NCBI GenBank assembly: GCA_020435205.1
Contig: JAGQZY010000006.1
Location: 1 to 58,085, forward strand
DNA: 58,085 bases
Source: Bdellovibrionales bacterium
GTDB taxonomy: Bacteria; Bdellovibrionota; Bdellovibrionia; Bdellovibrionales; JAGQZY01
Direction: 5' to 3'
How positions within the stretch are numbered: the first letter of the stretch is position 1; every line of letters starts with the position of its first letter. A program made the translations under genes and the position numbers. This document shows positions 1 to 7,813 of the stretch, piece by piece. The notes below the pieces were generated by a model. The model was not told where the DNA came from and made no database searches. It saw only the letters and a list, made by a program, of their open reading frames with translations.

Positions 1-666
1 TTCTTTTTTGATTTCGTCGTAAGCAAACCCCTCTCCACCCACTAAAACAAGCTCAACATCCTTCTGAATAGCTGCCAATTGGTTAAAGGCACGAACCACA
101 CCAACAACATTTTTTCGCAACTCTAAACGGCCACTAAAGAGGAAGTATGGTTTTTCTGTAACCTTTCGATCGCGGCTTGCCGAGCTATCGATCAAATGAT
201 CACAACCATAGGGGATAATGTGAACTTTACCGGCAAATTTAGGGAAGCGCGTGAGAAACTCATTATGCACAGAGGTGCTGGGAACAATGATGGCATCCGG
301 CCCTTTATAGAGCTCTTCCTGCAGAAACTCTTGCTGGCGCTGACAGTCTCTGGGCTTGTAGATTTTCTCTCTGTACATACCCAGATGATGAATGGTTAAA
401 ACTTTTTTAAATTTATCACTTTCCGAAAATAGAGCAGAGTCCGTTCCATGGATGACGGAATCTTTACTCGCAAATAAACTCCGAAAAGGTTTTGCCCCAT
501 GGCCCGTATGAGCTTCAATTTGATTTTCCTTGAAAGCACCCTTGCGGTAATTCATTTGCAGATCAGCGCCCAAACCACGCAACACTCGAAACAGGTTCTT
601 GGTATAGACTCCTGCCGTGTACAAATCGGTTGGCATTAAAGGTGTGGCATCAAGAAGAACTTTCAT
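1..666 (-). CDS. Glycosyltransferase, GT4/GT1 family (partial, 3' end outside window)
   Basis: The 222 visible residues begin MKVLLDATPLM and are the N-terminal part of a GT-B fold glycosyltransferase. The first Rossmann half is followed by the linker reading KPYFLFSGRLELRKN and then VLVGGEGFAYDEI, typical of GT4 enzymes that move a sugar from a nucleotide donor to a lipid-linked or polysaccharide acceptor at the inner membrane. The donor-binding EGxG/Ex7E region lies beyond the edge. The start is 3 bases after the manC stop, so it is the last visible gene of the wecA-like/metF/manC operon. It resembles the glycosyltransferase at 47346-48401 in several blocks, so the two are probably paralogues. 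Donor and acceptor cannot be deduced. Confidence 0.9.
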   Translation of the reverse strand, partial: MKVLLDATPLMPTDLYTAGVYTKNLFRVLRGLGADLQMNYRKGAFKENQIEAHTGHGAKPFRSLFASKDSVIHGTDSALFSESDKFKKVLTIHHLGMYREKIYKPRDCQRQQEFLQEELYKGPDAIIVPSTSVHNEFLTRFPKFAGKVHIIPYGCDHLIDSSASRDRKVTEKPYFLFSGRLELRKNVVGVVRAFNQLAAIQKDVELVLVGGEGFAYDEIKKE

Positions 667-669
667 GAA

Positions 670-2058
670 CTAATTCCTATTGTAGTCGTCTTGATATCTT
701 ACAATATCATCCTCTCCAAAGTAACTGCCTTGTTGCACTTCAACAAACTTTAAGGACTTGTCACTAGTATTATGCATTCGGTGCTTGGCACCTTGAGGAA
801 TCTGCACGACAGAGCCCGCTCTCACCGCGATGCTCTCGTCATTAAGGATCACTTCACCCTCTCCTTCAACAATCACCCAAATCTCTGACCTCTTGGCATG
901 AGATTGGTAAGAAAGTTGTTGGCGAGGCGAAACCTCTATGACCTTTGTCTTAAAAGACTCTTCCTCCCACAAGTTTCTATACATCCCCCAAGGGCGGTAC
1001 TCAAACACATGCTCGGTGGCAAGCATCGGGCGATCAGCCTTCACTTTTTCCAAAAGAGGTTTTACGTCTTGGCCCTTACCTTTTGGACTGACAAATAAAA
1101 CATCTTCGGTTTCAACGATCACTAAGTCGTTAACTCCACTCACTGCGATGGTTTTACCAAGACGGGAGTAGGCAAAATTTCCTCGGGCCTGGTATTCATA
1201 TAGATTGGACTGGTTATTGAGCTTGCTTTGATCTTTAATTTCGGCCACATCATCCCAAGACCCCAAATCACTCCAACCAATATCACAAGGTATATTCACC
1301 TGATTGGTGATATGCTCCATGATTCCATAATCCAGGCTTTCCGACTCTACTTGGGAATACACGTCACCCAAATTAGAGAGATCACTTTTCAAATGATCAA
1401 AGGCTTTCCACATTTGGGGCATATGCTTAACAAAAGCATCAATCATGGTCTGCGCTTTAAAAACAAACATCCCCGAATTCCAGTGAAAACAACCCTGCGT
1501 GATATATTTTTCTGCTGTTTCTTGGTTAGGCTTTTCGTGAAAAGCTTTTACCTGTAGAGCCTTTAATGCCCCCTCACTCAAAAAAGTTTCACTCGTCGTC
1601 TCAATATAACCATATCCTGTCGCGGGGTGAGTGGCCTCAATGCCAATGGTGACCACTTGCCCTTTTTCTGCACATTGCGAAGCCAAAGCAAGAACTTTGG
1701 CGAAAGTCTCCGCCTTGTCCACCCAATGATCAGAAGGGAAAATACCAACAATTTCCTCGCTTCGCTTTTGTAACTGCAAATGTCGACAAACTAGGGCCAC
1801 GGCTGGGGCCGTGTTCTTTCCTACGGGTTCGTAAAAGCACTGCCCTAAATTAAGGGCTAAATCCCGATTGGATTTCTCGGTAAGGACACGCATGGGCTCA
1901 CCCGTACAAACCTGAACTTCACCAAAAGCTTTTAATCTCTTCACTGTCTGCACAAATAAGGATTCTTTGAACACATCACAAAACTGTTTGGGAAGTTGCG
2001 TGCGCGAAGCTGGCCAAAGCCGAGTTCCCGAGCCGCCAGAAAGGATGGTTAAAATCAT
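670..2058 (-). CDS. manC: Mannose-1-phosphate guanylyltransferase / mannose-6-phosphate isomerase (ManC/AlgA type)
   Basis: This cytoplasmic enzyme makes GDP-mannose from mannose-1-phosphate and GTP; its C-terminal domain is of the type that interconverts fructose-6-P and mannose-6-P. At residues 8-16 lies the pyrophosphorylase signature GGSGTRLWP. A C-terminal cupin at about 350-455 contains YQSHAKRSEIWVIVEGEGEV and IPQGAKHRMHN, matching the type II phosphomannose isomerase domain. The 461 residues are normal for the bifunctional family. The ATG at 2058 was chosen over an upstream in-frame codon because it overlaps the metF stop as ATGA and has AAAGGA upstream. GDP-mannose would feed mannose, fucose or related sugars in the neighbouring glycan genes. 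Whether the isomerase half is active cannot be told. Confidence 0.95.
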   Translation of the reverse strand: MILTILSGGSGTRLWPASRTQLPKQFCDVFKESLFVQTVKRLKAFGEVQVCTGEPMRVLTEKSNRDLALNLGQCFYEPVGKNTAPAVALVCRHLQLQKRSEEIVGIFPSDHWVDKAETFAKVLALASQCAEKGQVVTIGIEATHPATGYGYIETTSETFLSEGALKALQVKAFHEKPNQETAEKYITQGCFHWNSGMFVFKAQTMIDAFVKHMPQMWKAFDHLKSDLSNLGDVYSQVESESLDYGIMEHITNQVNIPCDIGWSDLGSWDDVAEIKDQSKLNNQSNLYEYQARGNFAYSRLGKTIAVSGVNDLVIVETEDVLFVSPKGKGQDVKPLLEKVKADRPMLATEHVFEYRPWGMYRNLWEEESFKTKVIEVSPRQQLSYQSHAKRSEIWVIVEGEGEVILNDESIAVRAGSVVQIPQGAKHRMHNTSDKSLKFVEVQQGSYFGEDDIVRYQDDYNRN

Positions 2059-3011
2059 TTGTATTTTCCTTTTAAAATCTTCATGGCCATCTGACAAAGC
2101 TCAATATCACTGAGAACAAAAATGTGAACTCCGGGAGCGCCATGCTCCTGCATTCTTTCCACCAGCTCTACAAAAGGCTCGAGAACGGATTCATCAAAAA
2201 CCCCTTTGCCGTGCTCAGCGGGAAGTTTTTTAATAAACCAATCAGGAACTTGGCAACCAAAACGTTCTTTCATGATTTTAGCTTGAGCTTGGGATCGTAA
2301 AATGCGCACACCGGGTAGGATGGGCGCCTTAATGCCCTCTTTACTCAGCATGTGGCAAAACTCACCATAAATATCAGGATCAAAAATCATTTGAGTGATC
2401 CCATATTCGGCACCCTCTAGGAATTTAATTTTAGAAAATTCCAATCGCTCTTTTGGGTCGGGATGCTCTGGGTAAACAGCGGCTCCAATAGAAAAATCAG
2501 TGGGCTCCCTTTGCGTGACCTTGTAGCCTTTGCGCTCCAAAAACTCACCCTGATTCATTTTGCGAATCTGTTGGATCAACTCGTAGGCAAACGAATACCC
2601 CCCCTCCGTCGGAGTCCATTCTGTCTCCCCCATGGGCGGGTCCCCACGCAATGCCAGGATATTGCGAATGCCAAAGTAATGATGATCGACAAGAAGGTTT
2701 TCAATGTCCTGAGGGGTCAAATCTCGACAGGTAAAATGGGCAATACATGGCTTAGTAAAATGATCTTTGATGGTTTGAGCAATCGGCAAAGATCCACCCC
2801 GCAGACTACCACCAGCCCCCTTGGTCACCGATAAAAAATCAACACCGCTATCAACGATGGCAGAAAGGGTGCCCATCGTTTTATGCGGGTCCATTCCATT
2901 TCGAGGAGGGATCATTTCTGCGGATAGGGTGAAGGGTTTGCTATGGAGGACATCCGTGATCTTAATATCAACAGTGTAACCAAGAGTCGATTTTGCAATT
3001 TCGCTTTTCAT
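2055..3011 (-). CDS. metF: Methylenetetrahydrofolate reductase family protein (MetF-like)
   Basis: This is a TIM-barrel flavoenzyme of the 5,10-methylene-THF reductase family (318 residues), which makes 5-methyl-THF for methionine synthesis. Visible motifs are SAEMIPPR with the catalytic-type Glu32, SVTKGAGGSLRGG, and ILALRGDPP with Asp124, which contacts the flavin in known family members. The ATG at 3011 has AAGGA six bases upstream; an in-frame TTG two codons earlier would leave no room for that site. It overlaps manC by ATGA and follows the wecA-like gene by 9 bases, so it is probably co-transcribed with polysaccharide genes, an odd setting for a folate enzyme. No metH or metE is visible nearby. 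Confidence 0.92.
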   Translation of the reverse strand: MKSEIAKSTLGYTVDIKITDVLHSKPFTLSAEMIPPRNGMDPHKTMGTLSAIVDSGVDFLSVTKGAGGSLRGGSLPIAQTIKDHFTKPCIAHFTCRDLTPQDIENLLVDHHYFGIRNILALRGDPPMGETEWTPTEGGYSFAYELIQQIRKMNQGEFLERKGYKVTQREPTDFSIGAAVYPEHPDPKERLEFSKIKFLEGAEYGITQMIFDPDIYGEFCHMLSKEGIKAPILPGVRILRSQAQAKIMKERFGCQVPDWFIKKLPAEHGKGVFDESVLEPFVELVERMQEHGAPGVHIFVLSDIELCQMAMKILKGKYK

Positions 3012-3020
3012 GAACAATCC

Positions 3021-4034
3021 TTAATCTCTACCTGCACCCATAGCGAATTCAAATGCCAACAGAGGTGCATAGGCCAGGCAGACGATGAGCATTCCCCAAC
3101 CATCGTAAATTGAAGCCAAATTGGCAAGCGGGAAGAGCCATAAAATCATCACCAACCCATAAAAAGTGGCCACTTTGCTGTGGGGCCAGCCCCTGGCGAT
3201 GAGCTTATGGAAGGCAAACTGCTGGTGACCAGCAAATATATTCTGTCTGCGCACGGCCCTCATGATGAGGGTGAAGGTTGGATCCATGATAAAAAATCCA
3301 AAAATAATGATGTGAGAGTAAAAAGAGATATTGGCCTGGATCTTACACTGCAGGGCAAGAGCTGCAAATAGAAAGCCCAGAAAGTAGGCCCCGGTGTCCC
3401 CCATAAAGACTGTAGCGCTCCCCCAATTGTAATATAGAAACCCACTCACTGTGTAGGCGAGCAGACAGTAGATAAGGGCATAGGCGGGCGCCCCGTGATA
3501 ATAGGAAATAGCAGCCAGAAGTAGGGCCCCAATCACCGTTCCGCTAGCGGCAAGTCCATTCGCTCCATCCATAAAATTATAAAGGTTGATAAACCAGGCG
3601 ATGAACAACAAACAAAAAGCCATCACGACCCAGTAATTTGCGGGCAAAAAAGAAATGGAGACTTCCAGCTGAAAGCCCTTGGTAACTAAGGCCAAGATGA
3701 TTATTGCGACCACAAACTGAATGAGCAGCCTCGGTAAGGGCGGCAGACTGAACCGATCATCCATCCACCCGACTAAAAAAACGAGAGGACCACCAAACAA
3801 TAAAGGTGAAGTTAGGTCGTTATAACGTGGAGTAAAGATGTACATGAAAAGCAAAATCATGGTGAAGACAAAGAAAAAGGCCAACCCTCCACCCTTTGGA
3901 ATAGGGTGGTCATGGGAACTCCTCGCAACAGGATTATCAATCATACCGATCCAATCAGCATTCTTTATCAACCATCGCGTGAGAAACAAACAGCTGGCAA
4001 AAGCAACAGAGCCAACAATACTAAAGGTGAGCAC
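3021..4034 (-). CDS. Undecaprenyl-phosphate sugar-1-phosphate transferase, WecA/TagO/MraY family
   Basis: This polytopic inner-membrane enzyme of the PNPT superfamily transfers a sugar-1-phosphate from a UDP-sugar to undecaprenyl phosphate, starting O-antigen, capsule or similar glycans. About ten hydrophobic segments are present. The key acidic loops are Asp92-Asp93 in GWMDDRFSLPP, NFMDGANGLA at 153-162 and FMGDTG with Asp213, plus a late His-containing loop HQQFAFHKL. The length fits WecA/TagO better than MraY. The GTG at 4034 was chosen because GGGAGG lies just upstream; a TTG six codons earlier has no ribosome binding site. It appears to be the first gene of the operon running down to position 1. 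The sugar (GlcNAc or another) is not determined. Confidence 0.9.
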   Translation of the reverse strand: MLTFSIVGSVAFASCLFLTRWLIKNADWIGMIDNPVARSSHDHPIPKGGGLAFFFVFTMILLFMYIFTPRYNDLTSPLLFGGPLVFLVGWMDDRFSLPPLPRLLIQFVVAIIILALVTKGFQLEVSISFLPANYWVVMAFCLLFIAWFINLYNFMDGANGLAASGTVIGALLLAAISYYHGAPAYALIYCLLAYTVSGFLYYNWGSATVFMGDTGAYFLGFLFAALALQCKIQANISFYSHIIIFGFFIMDPTFTLIMRAVRRQNIFAGHQQFAFHKLIARGWPHSKVATFYGLVMILWLFPLANLASIYDGWGMLIVCLAYAPLLAFEFAMGAGRD

Positions 4035-4212
4035 GAGTCCTCCCAGAGACAAATGTTATCATCAACAGGCTCGAGAATGAATTAACGCAATGCTTTATAT
4101 AGCTGAAATTTTTTGAACATCATTTTTTTTTACAAGGGGATCTTATACACTCTAAACATTACAAGATGAAGCCAATTGCCACGGAATTGGGCACAGAAAA
4201 TCAAAGGACATC

Positions 4213-6045
4213 ATGATTAAACAGCTTCCGCTTTTGTTTTTTTTAATGTGTGCGCTTTTCGCGAATCCCGCAAAAGCGAAAATGGAATACGACGCCAAAA
4301 GAAATGAAGCCGAACTCTATGGCCCCTACGTTAAGTACAATTTCCTAAAACCTCCCTACTCATTTGGCCGCTACATTATCAAAAAAAATGATGTTCGTTT
4401 AGACATCCGCAAACCCCACGGTGGCCTTGCTGACCAAACGGGCGACCAAAGGGCTTTGGTTGCCATGTGGCCCCGTTTCCTTATCGACAGTGGCCGGGTC
4501 AAAATTTACACCACAGATTCCCGTGTTATCGCCGACGAAGCCTTTGCAGAAAAGGATATCGGGCCCGATGAAAAATTTGCTGAATACAGTTTTAAAGACA
4601 AAGCTGTCACCTTTCTGCCCTATTTGGAAAAAGGATTTTTCATCTGTGCAAGCAGTCGAACTCAGGTCTCCGTCATTGAAATTTGCTCGGATCAGCTGAT
4701 CCTTGAAAAAGGGGCCTTTCAGGAAATGGAAAAATCCAAGGCTGTAAAAACCCTACTTAACGGCAAAAAAGTTCCCAAAAATGCCCAAATCAGTTTGGAA
4801 CCCGGCACTCAAATGGAGCTTCTTGTTGAGTTCAAATCTGGATTTAAAATATTTGTTCGCGACATTGTTAAGTCTTTAAAAATCGAAGATCTCGCCATTG
4901 ATCCTCGCGAAAAAAGAATTGGCGTTCTCGGCGCCCCCGGAAAAGTGAAAGAAGTTGCCGTCACCCTCAAGGATAAGTTTTTTGATTTTTTAAAAGAAAA
5001 AAACTATTTCAAAAAGCAACTGGAAGGCACCAGTCAGTGGCCCACCTCCCTCACTGATGCAGAAATGGAGTTCAACCCTTTTCCGGAAACCCATGAAATT
5101 CAGCTTTTTGGATTAGTCCTGAAGAATTTGCCCCCCTCTGACTATTCCTTTGATGTCGATAAAAATTCCAAAGCAGCCACTTATAACTATGTCGTGGACC
5201 TGCCAGGGACCAAAGCCAAAGATGACGTCTTGGTTGCTGACAAGGGGGGCGAACTTTACATTGGCAATGATGGCACAACCTTCCTGTGGAAATTTCCAGC
5301 CCCAATCAAAGGCACAATGAACACCAGCCACTTAGGCTTAAAGAGAAAAGATAAAGTTCATTATTTTTCACGCAGAATCTTTCGTGCTCATCGCGGGTCC
5401 ATATCGGCCCAGGCCGCACTCACAACCAGCGTAACCTTATCCCTTGTCCCCGGTTATTTATTTTCTGGCGATTACTGGTTTGAAAATCCCTTCGGGAACT
5501 GGAAGTGGACCGAACAAAGAGTCGGAATTTCTGCCACCGCCTACGAAACCTTACAGCCCTTTCGAATTAACGAAGATACCAATCGCTACCCAGACCGCTT
5601 CAGTATCTTTACAGGTAATTTTGATTTGCACTATCGCCTATCTCCAGGAGTGCGCCCGGTGCAGCGAAGTTTTGGTGCTTCTCTTCGTGTCCTCAACTAT
5701 TCACTTTTTCGCAGCATCAGCACCGATATGAACCCTCTCTTCATCGGAATTGGTGGTTTCTGGCATACAGCCCCTCAAAAAATTATCGATGATATCTTCA
5801 ATATCGTCCCAATCTTTCGTTACCCAAAATGGATGGAAATTTCTGCCTACTTCTATCCCATGGTGTTGGGGGATTATAGCCTTGGCTTTTCGTTTTCATG
5901 GACAGCGAGGGGGCGAATGTTTTTTGCAAAAGACTGGTATCTTGACGCTTCCTTGAACATCAATAGCATTCAATTTGCACAGCGCTTTGATAAATTTACA
6001 GTTTCAACAGCCCATGGCTCTATTGGCCTTGGCTACCTGTTTTAA
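4213..6045 (+). CDS. Exported protein of unknown function with predicted C-terminal outer-membrane beta-barrel
   Basis: I do not recognise this 610-residue family. A signal peptide occupies about residues 1-22, cleaving after PAKA. Residues 25-390 look soluble and periplasmic, with short beta-rich blocks. From about 395 to the end there are alternating amphipathic strands rich in Tyr, Phe and Trp, and the chain ends in GYLF with a terminal Phe, the usual C-terminal signature for BAM-inserted barrels. The gene is divergent from the wecA-like operon and ends one base before the convergent aminotransferase. Its setting suggests a role at the cell surface, possibly linked to glycan export or anchoring, but this is inference from neighbourhood alone. 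Confidence 0.85.
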   Translation: MIKQLPLLFFLMCALFANPAKAKMEYDAKRNEAELYGPYVKYNFLKPPYSFGRYIIKKNDVRLDIRKPHGGLADQTGDQRALVAMWPRFLIDSGRVKIYTTDSRVIADEAFAEKDIGPDEKFAEYSFKDKAVTFLPYLEKGFFICASSRTQVSVIEICSDQLILEKGAFQEMEKSKAVKTLLNGKKVPKNAQISLEPGTQMELLVEFKSGFKIFVRDIVKSLKIEDLAIDPREKRIGVLGAPGKVKEVAVTLKDKFFDFLKEKNYFKKQLEGTSQWPTSLTDAEMEFNPFPETHEIQLFGLVLKNLPPSDYSFDVDKNSKAATYNYVVDLPGTKAKDDVLVADKGGELYIGNDGTTFLWKFPAPIKGTMNTSHLGLKRKDKVHYFSRRIFRAHRGSISAQAALTTSVTLSLVPGYLFSGDYWFENPFGNWKWTEQRVGISATAYETLQPFRINEDTNRYPDRFSIFTGNFDLHYRLSPGVRPVQRSFGASLRVLNYSLFRSISTDMNPLFIGIGGFWHTAPQKIIDDIFNIVPIFRYPKWMEISAYFYPMVLGDYSLGFSFSWTARGRMFFAKDWYLDASLNINSIQFAQRFDKFTVSTAHGSIGLGYLF

Positions 6046-6046
6046 A

Positions 6047-7147
6047 TTATCCTAAGACCCTTTTGACGCTATTGACAACATGCTCAACGTGGGCCGCCGG
6101 CATGTCCGCGTACAGAGGAAGGCTAATCACCTTTTCACCAATCTCCTCAGTGACCGGAAAGGCCTCTCCGCTCATCCACTTTTTCAATGCCGGCTGCTCG
6201 TGCATCCCTTTGGGATAATGGATAGACGTAGGCACGCCAAGCTCCATCAGTTTCTTTTGGAAATCATCTCTATTTTCTACCAATAAACTGTATTGAGCAT
6301 AAACAGAGTCACGATCGGATTTAATTTTGGGAGTCATCAATCCTTTAAACCCTTGCAAACTTTGGTCATAAACTTTGGCGATTCTTTGCCTCTGTTCAAT
6401 TTCCCAAGGATAGCGCTTAAGCTTAGCCAACAAAATTGCACATTGCATGGTATCGAGACGGCCATTGATTCCCAAGCGCGTGTGATAGTAGCGACTCGGT
6501 TGCCCGTGGTTTCTAACTTCTTGTAGAGCTTGAAAGTCTTCTTCGCTCTGGCAAAAAATGGCTCCACCATCCCCATAACAACCCAAGGGCTTAGCTGGAA
6601 AAAAACTTGTGGCTCCCATGGCACTCAATCCACAACTTTTTTTACCTTTATAGGTGGCGCCAAAACTTTGCGCAGCATCTTCAATGACAAAGAGACCATG
6701 TTTTTCGGCGACTTTATTGATCTCATCCATATCGGCAACCTGTCCAAAAATGGAGACCGGCATGATGGCTTTGGTTTTACTAGTGACCTTAGATTCCAGC
6801 TGCTCAATATCCAAATTGAAGGACTCTTTACAAACATCAACAAGAACAGGCTTAGCGCCGATCAAAGCGATGACCTCAGCCGTAGCAAAAAAGGAGAAAG
6901 CCGTGGTAATCACTTCGTCGCCAGGCCCAATATCGCGAGCCAAAAGAGCCATTAAAAGGGCATCAGTGCCGCTAGCCGCTGTTAAGGCATAGGGGGCGCC
7001 CACGAATTGGGCAAGGGCTCGTTCACACTCCTCGACCTCTGGCCCAAGGATATACTTTCCCTCTGCCATCACCCTCTCTACAGCGGGTTTTAGCTCAGAC
7101 TCCAAAGCTTTATACTGGATGGTCAGGTCCAAATAGGGAATGTTCAT
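6047..7147 (-). CDS. DegT/DnrJ/EryC1/StrS-family sugar aminotransferase
   Basis: This is a PLP-dependent aminotransferase that would add an amino group to a nucleotide-linked keto sugar for surface glycan synthesis. Motifs seen are TAASGTDALLMAL near 56-68 for phosphate binding, VIEDAAQSFGA with Asp157 contacting the pyridine ring, and FFPAKPLGCYGDGG with Lys186 as the Schiff-base lysine. The length of 366 residues is normal, and the sequence resembles WbpE-type enzymes acting on UDP-3-keto sugars. The start has GAGGAGAACCT directly before the ATG. It converges tail to tail with the exported barrel gene with no room for a terminator. Substrate not determined. Confidence 0.93.
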   Translation of the reverse strand: MNIPYLDLTIQYKALESELKPAVERVMAEGKYILGPEVEECERALAQFVGAPYALTAASGTDALLMALLARDIGPGDEVITTAFSFFATAEVIALIGAKPVLVDVCKESFNLDIEQLESKVTSKTKAIMPVSIFGQVADMDEINKVAEKHGLFVIEDAAQSFGATYKGKKSCGLSAMGATSFFPAKPLGCYGDGGAIFCQSEEDFQALQEVRNHGQPSRYYHTRLGINGRLDTMQCAILLAKLKRYPWEIEQRQRIAKVYDQSLQGFKGLMTPKIKSDRDSVYAQYSLLVENRDDFQKKLMELGVPTSIHYPKGMHEQPALKKWMSGEAFPVTEEIGEKVISLPLYADMPAAHVEHVVNSVKRVLG

Positions 7148-7288
7148 AGGTTCTCCTCGGGCTAGAAAGGCCTTGTTTTACCCCGAAATGGGGGGACTTC
7201 CAATGGCCTTCATCTATGTTATGTGGCACTGCGTCCGCACCCAGGATAGTGACCTGACAAAAGCCATGAATAGGCCCACAATAAGCCT

Positions 7289-7813
7289 ATGACTTTACTA
7301 CTTAAACAATTGTTTCAATTCATTAAATTGTTAAACTCAGAAACGGGAGCCTACCAAATTGCAACGGGCGTGGCTATGGGATTTGTGCTTGGGATGACCC
7401 CCATGCTTTCCCTGCAAACCCTACTCGTATTCCTGCTGTTACTGTTCTTTCGAATTCAAATTGGGGCTGCTTTTGTGACCGCTTTCTTTTTTAAATTTGC
7501 AGCTTACTTATTGGATCCGCTTTTTCATCAAGTGGGTCACGCTGTCCTCAGCATGGATTCCTTAAAACCGATTTTTACTAGCCTTTATAACATGCCCATT
7601 GTTCCCTTCACCCGTTTTTACAATACAATCGTGATGGGGTCAGGGGTTGTGGCCTTTGCCCTCTCCCCTTTGGTTTTCTTTTTCAGTCTTTGGTTTGTAA
7701 AAAAATACAGAGAGCTTATCGTGGCGCGTTTTAAAGAGACTCAATTTTTTAAAGCTCTTAAAGCGACGTCTTTCTATAAATGGTATCTAAAATATGACGA
7801 GTACTATGGCTAA
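7289..7813 (+). CDS. TIGR03546/DUF2062-like membrane protein
   Basis: A 174-residue integral membrane protein with three or four hydrophobic segments (about 27-50, 55-72 and 115-140). The N-terminal block YQIATGVAMGFVLGMTP matches the GxxxGxxxGxxP pattern of DUF2062-like proteins and of the family I know as TIGR03546, whose genes usually sit next to a TIGR03545 gene, as here. Function is unknown in the family. There is no Shine-Dalgarno sequence before the ATG, but CTGACA at 7254-7259 and CACAAT at 7277-7282, 17 bases apart, would place transcription start at about the ATG, so a leaderless transcript is possible. The 3' end overlaps the next gene by 8 bases. Confidence 0.82.
   Translation: MTLLLKQLFQFIKLLNSETGAYQIATGVAMGFVLGMTPMLSLQTLLVFLLLLFFRIQIGAAFVTAFFFKFAAYLLDPLFHQVGHAVLSMDSLKPIFTSLYNMPIVPFTRFYNTIVMGSGVVAFALSPLVFFFSLWFVKKYRELIVARFKETQFFKALKATSFYKWYLKYDEYYG

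Noticed and set aside
4090-4160. Promoters in the gap between the wecA-like gene and the exported protein gene
   Set aside because: TTTACA-18-TAAACA on the plus strand is only a marginal match in a very AT-rich stretch, so chance matches are likely.
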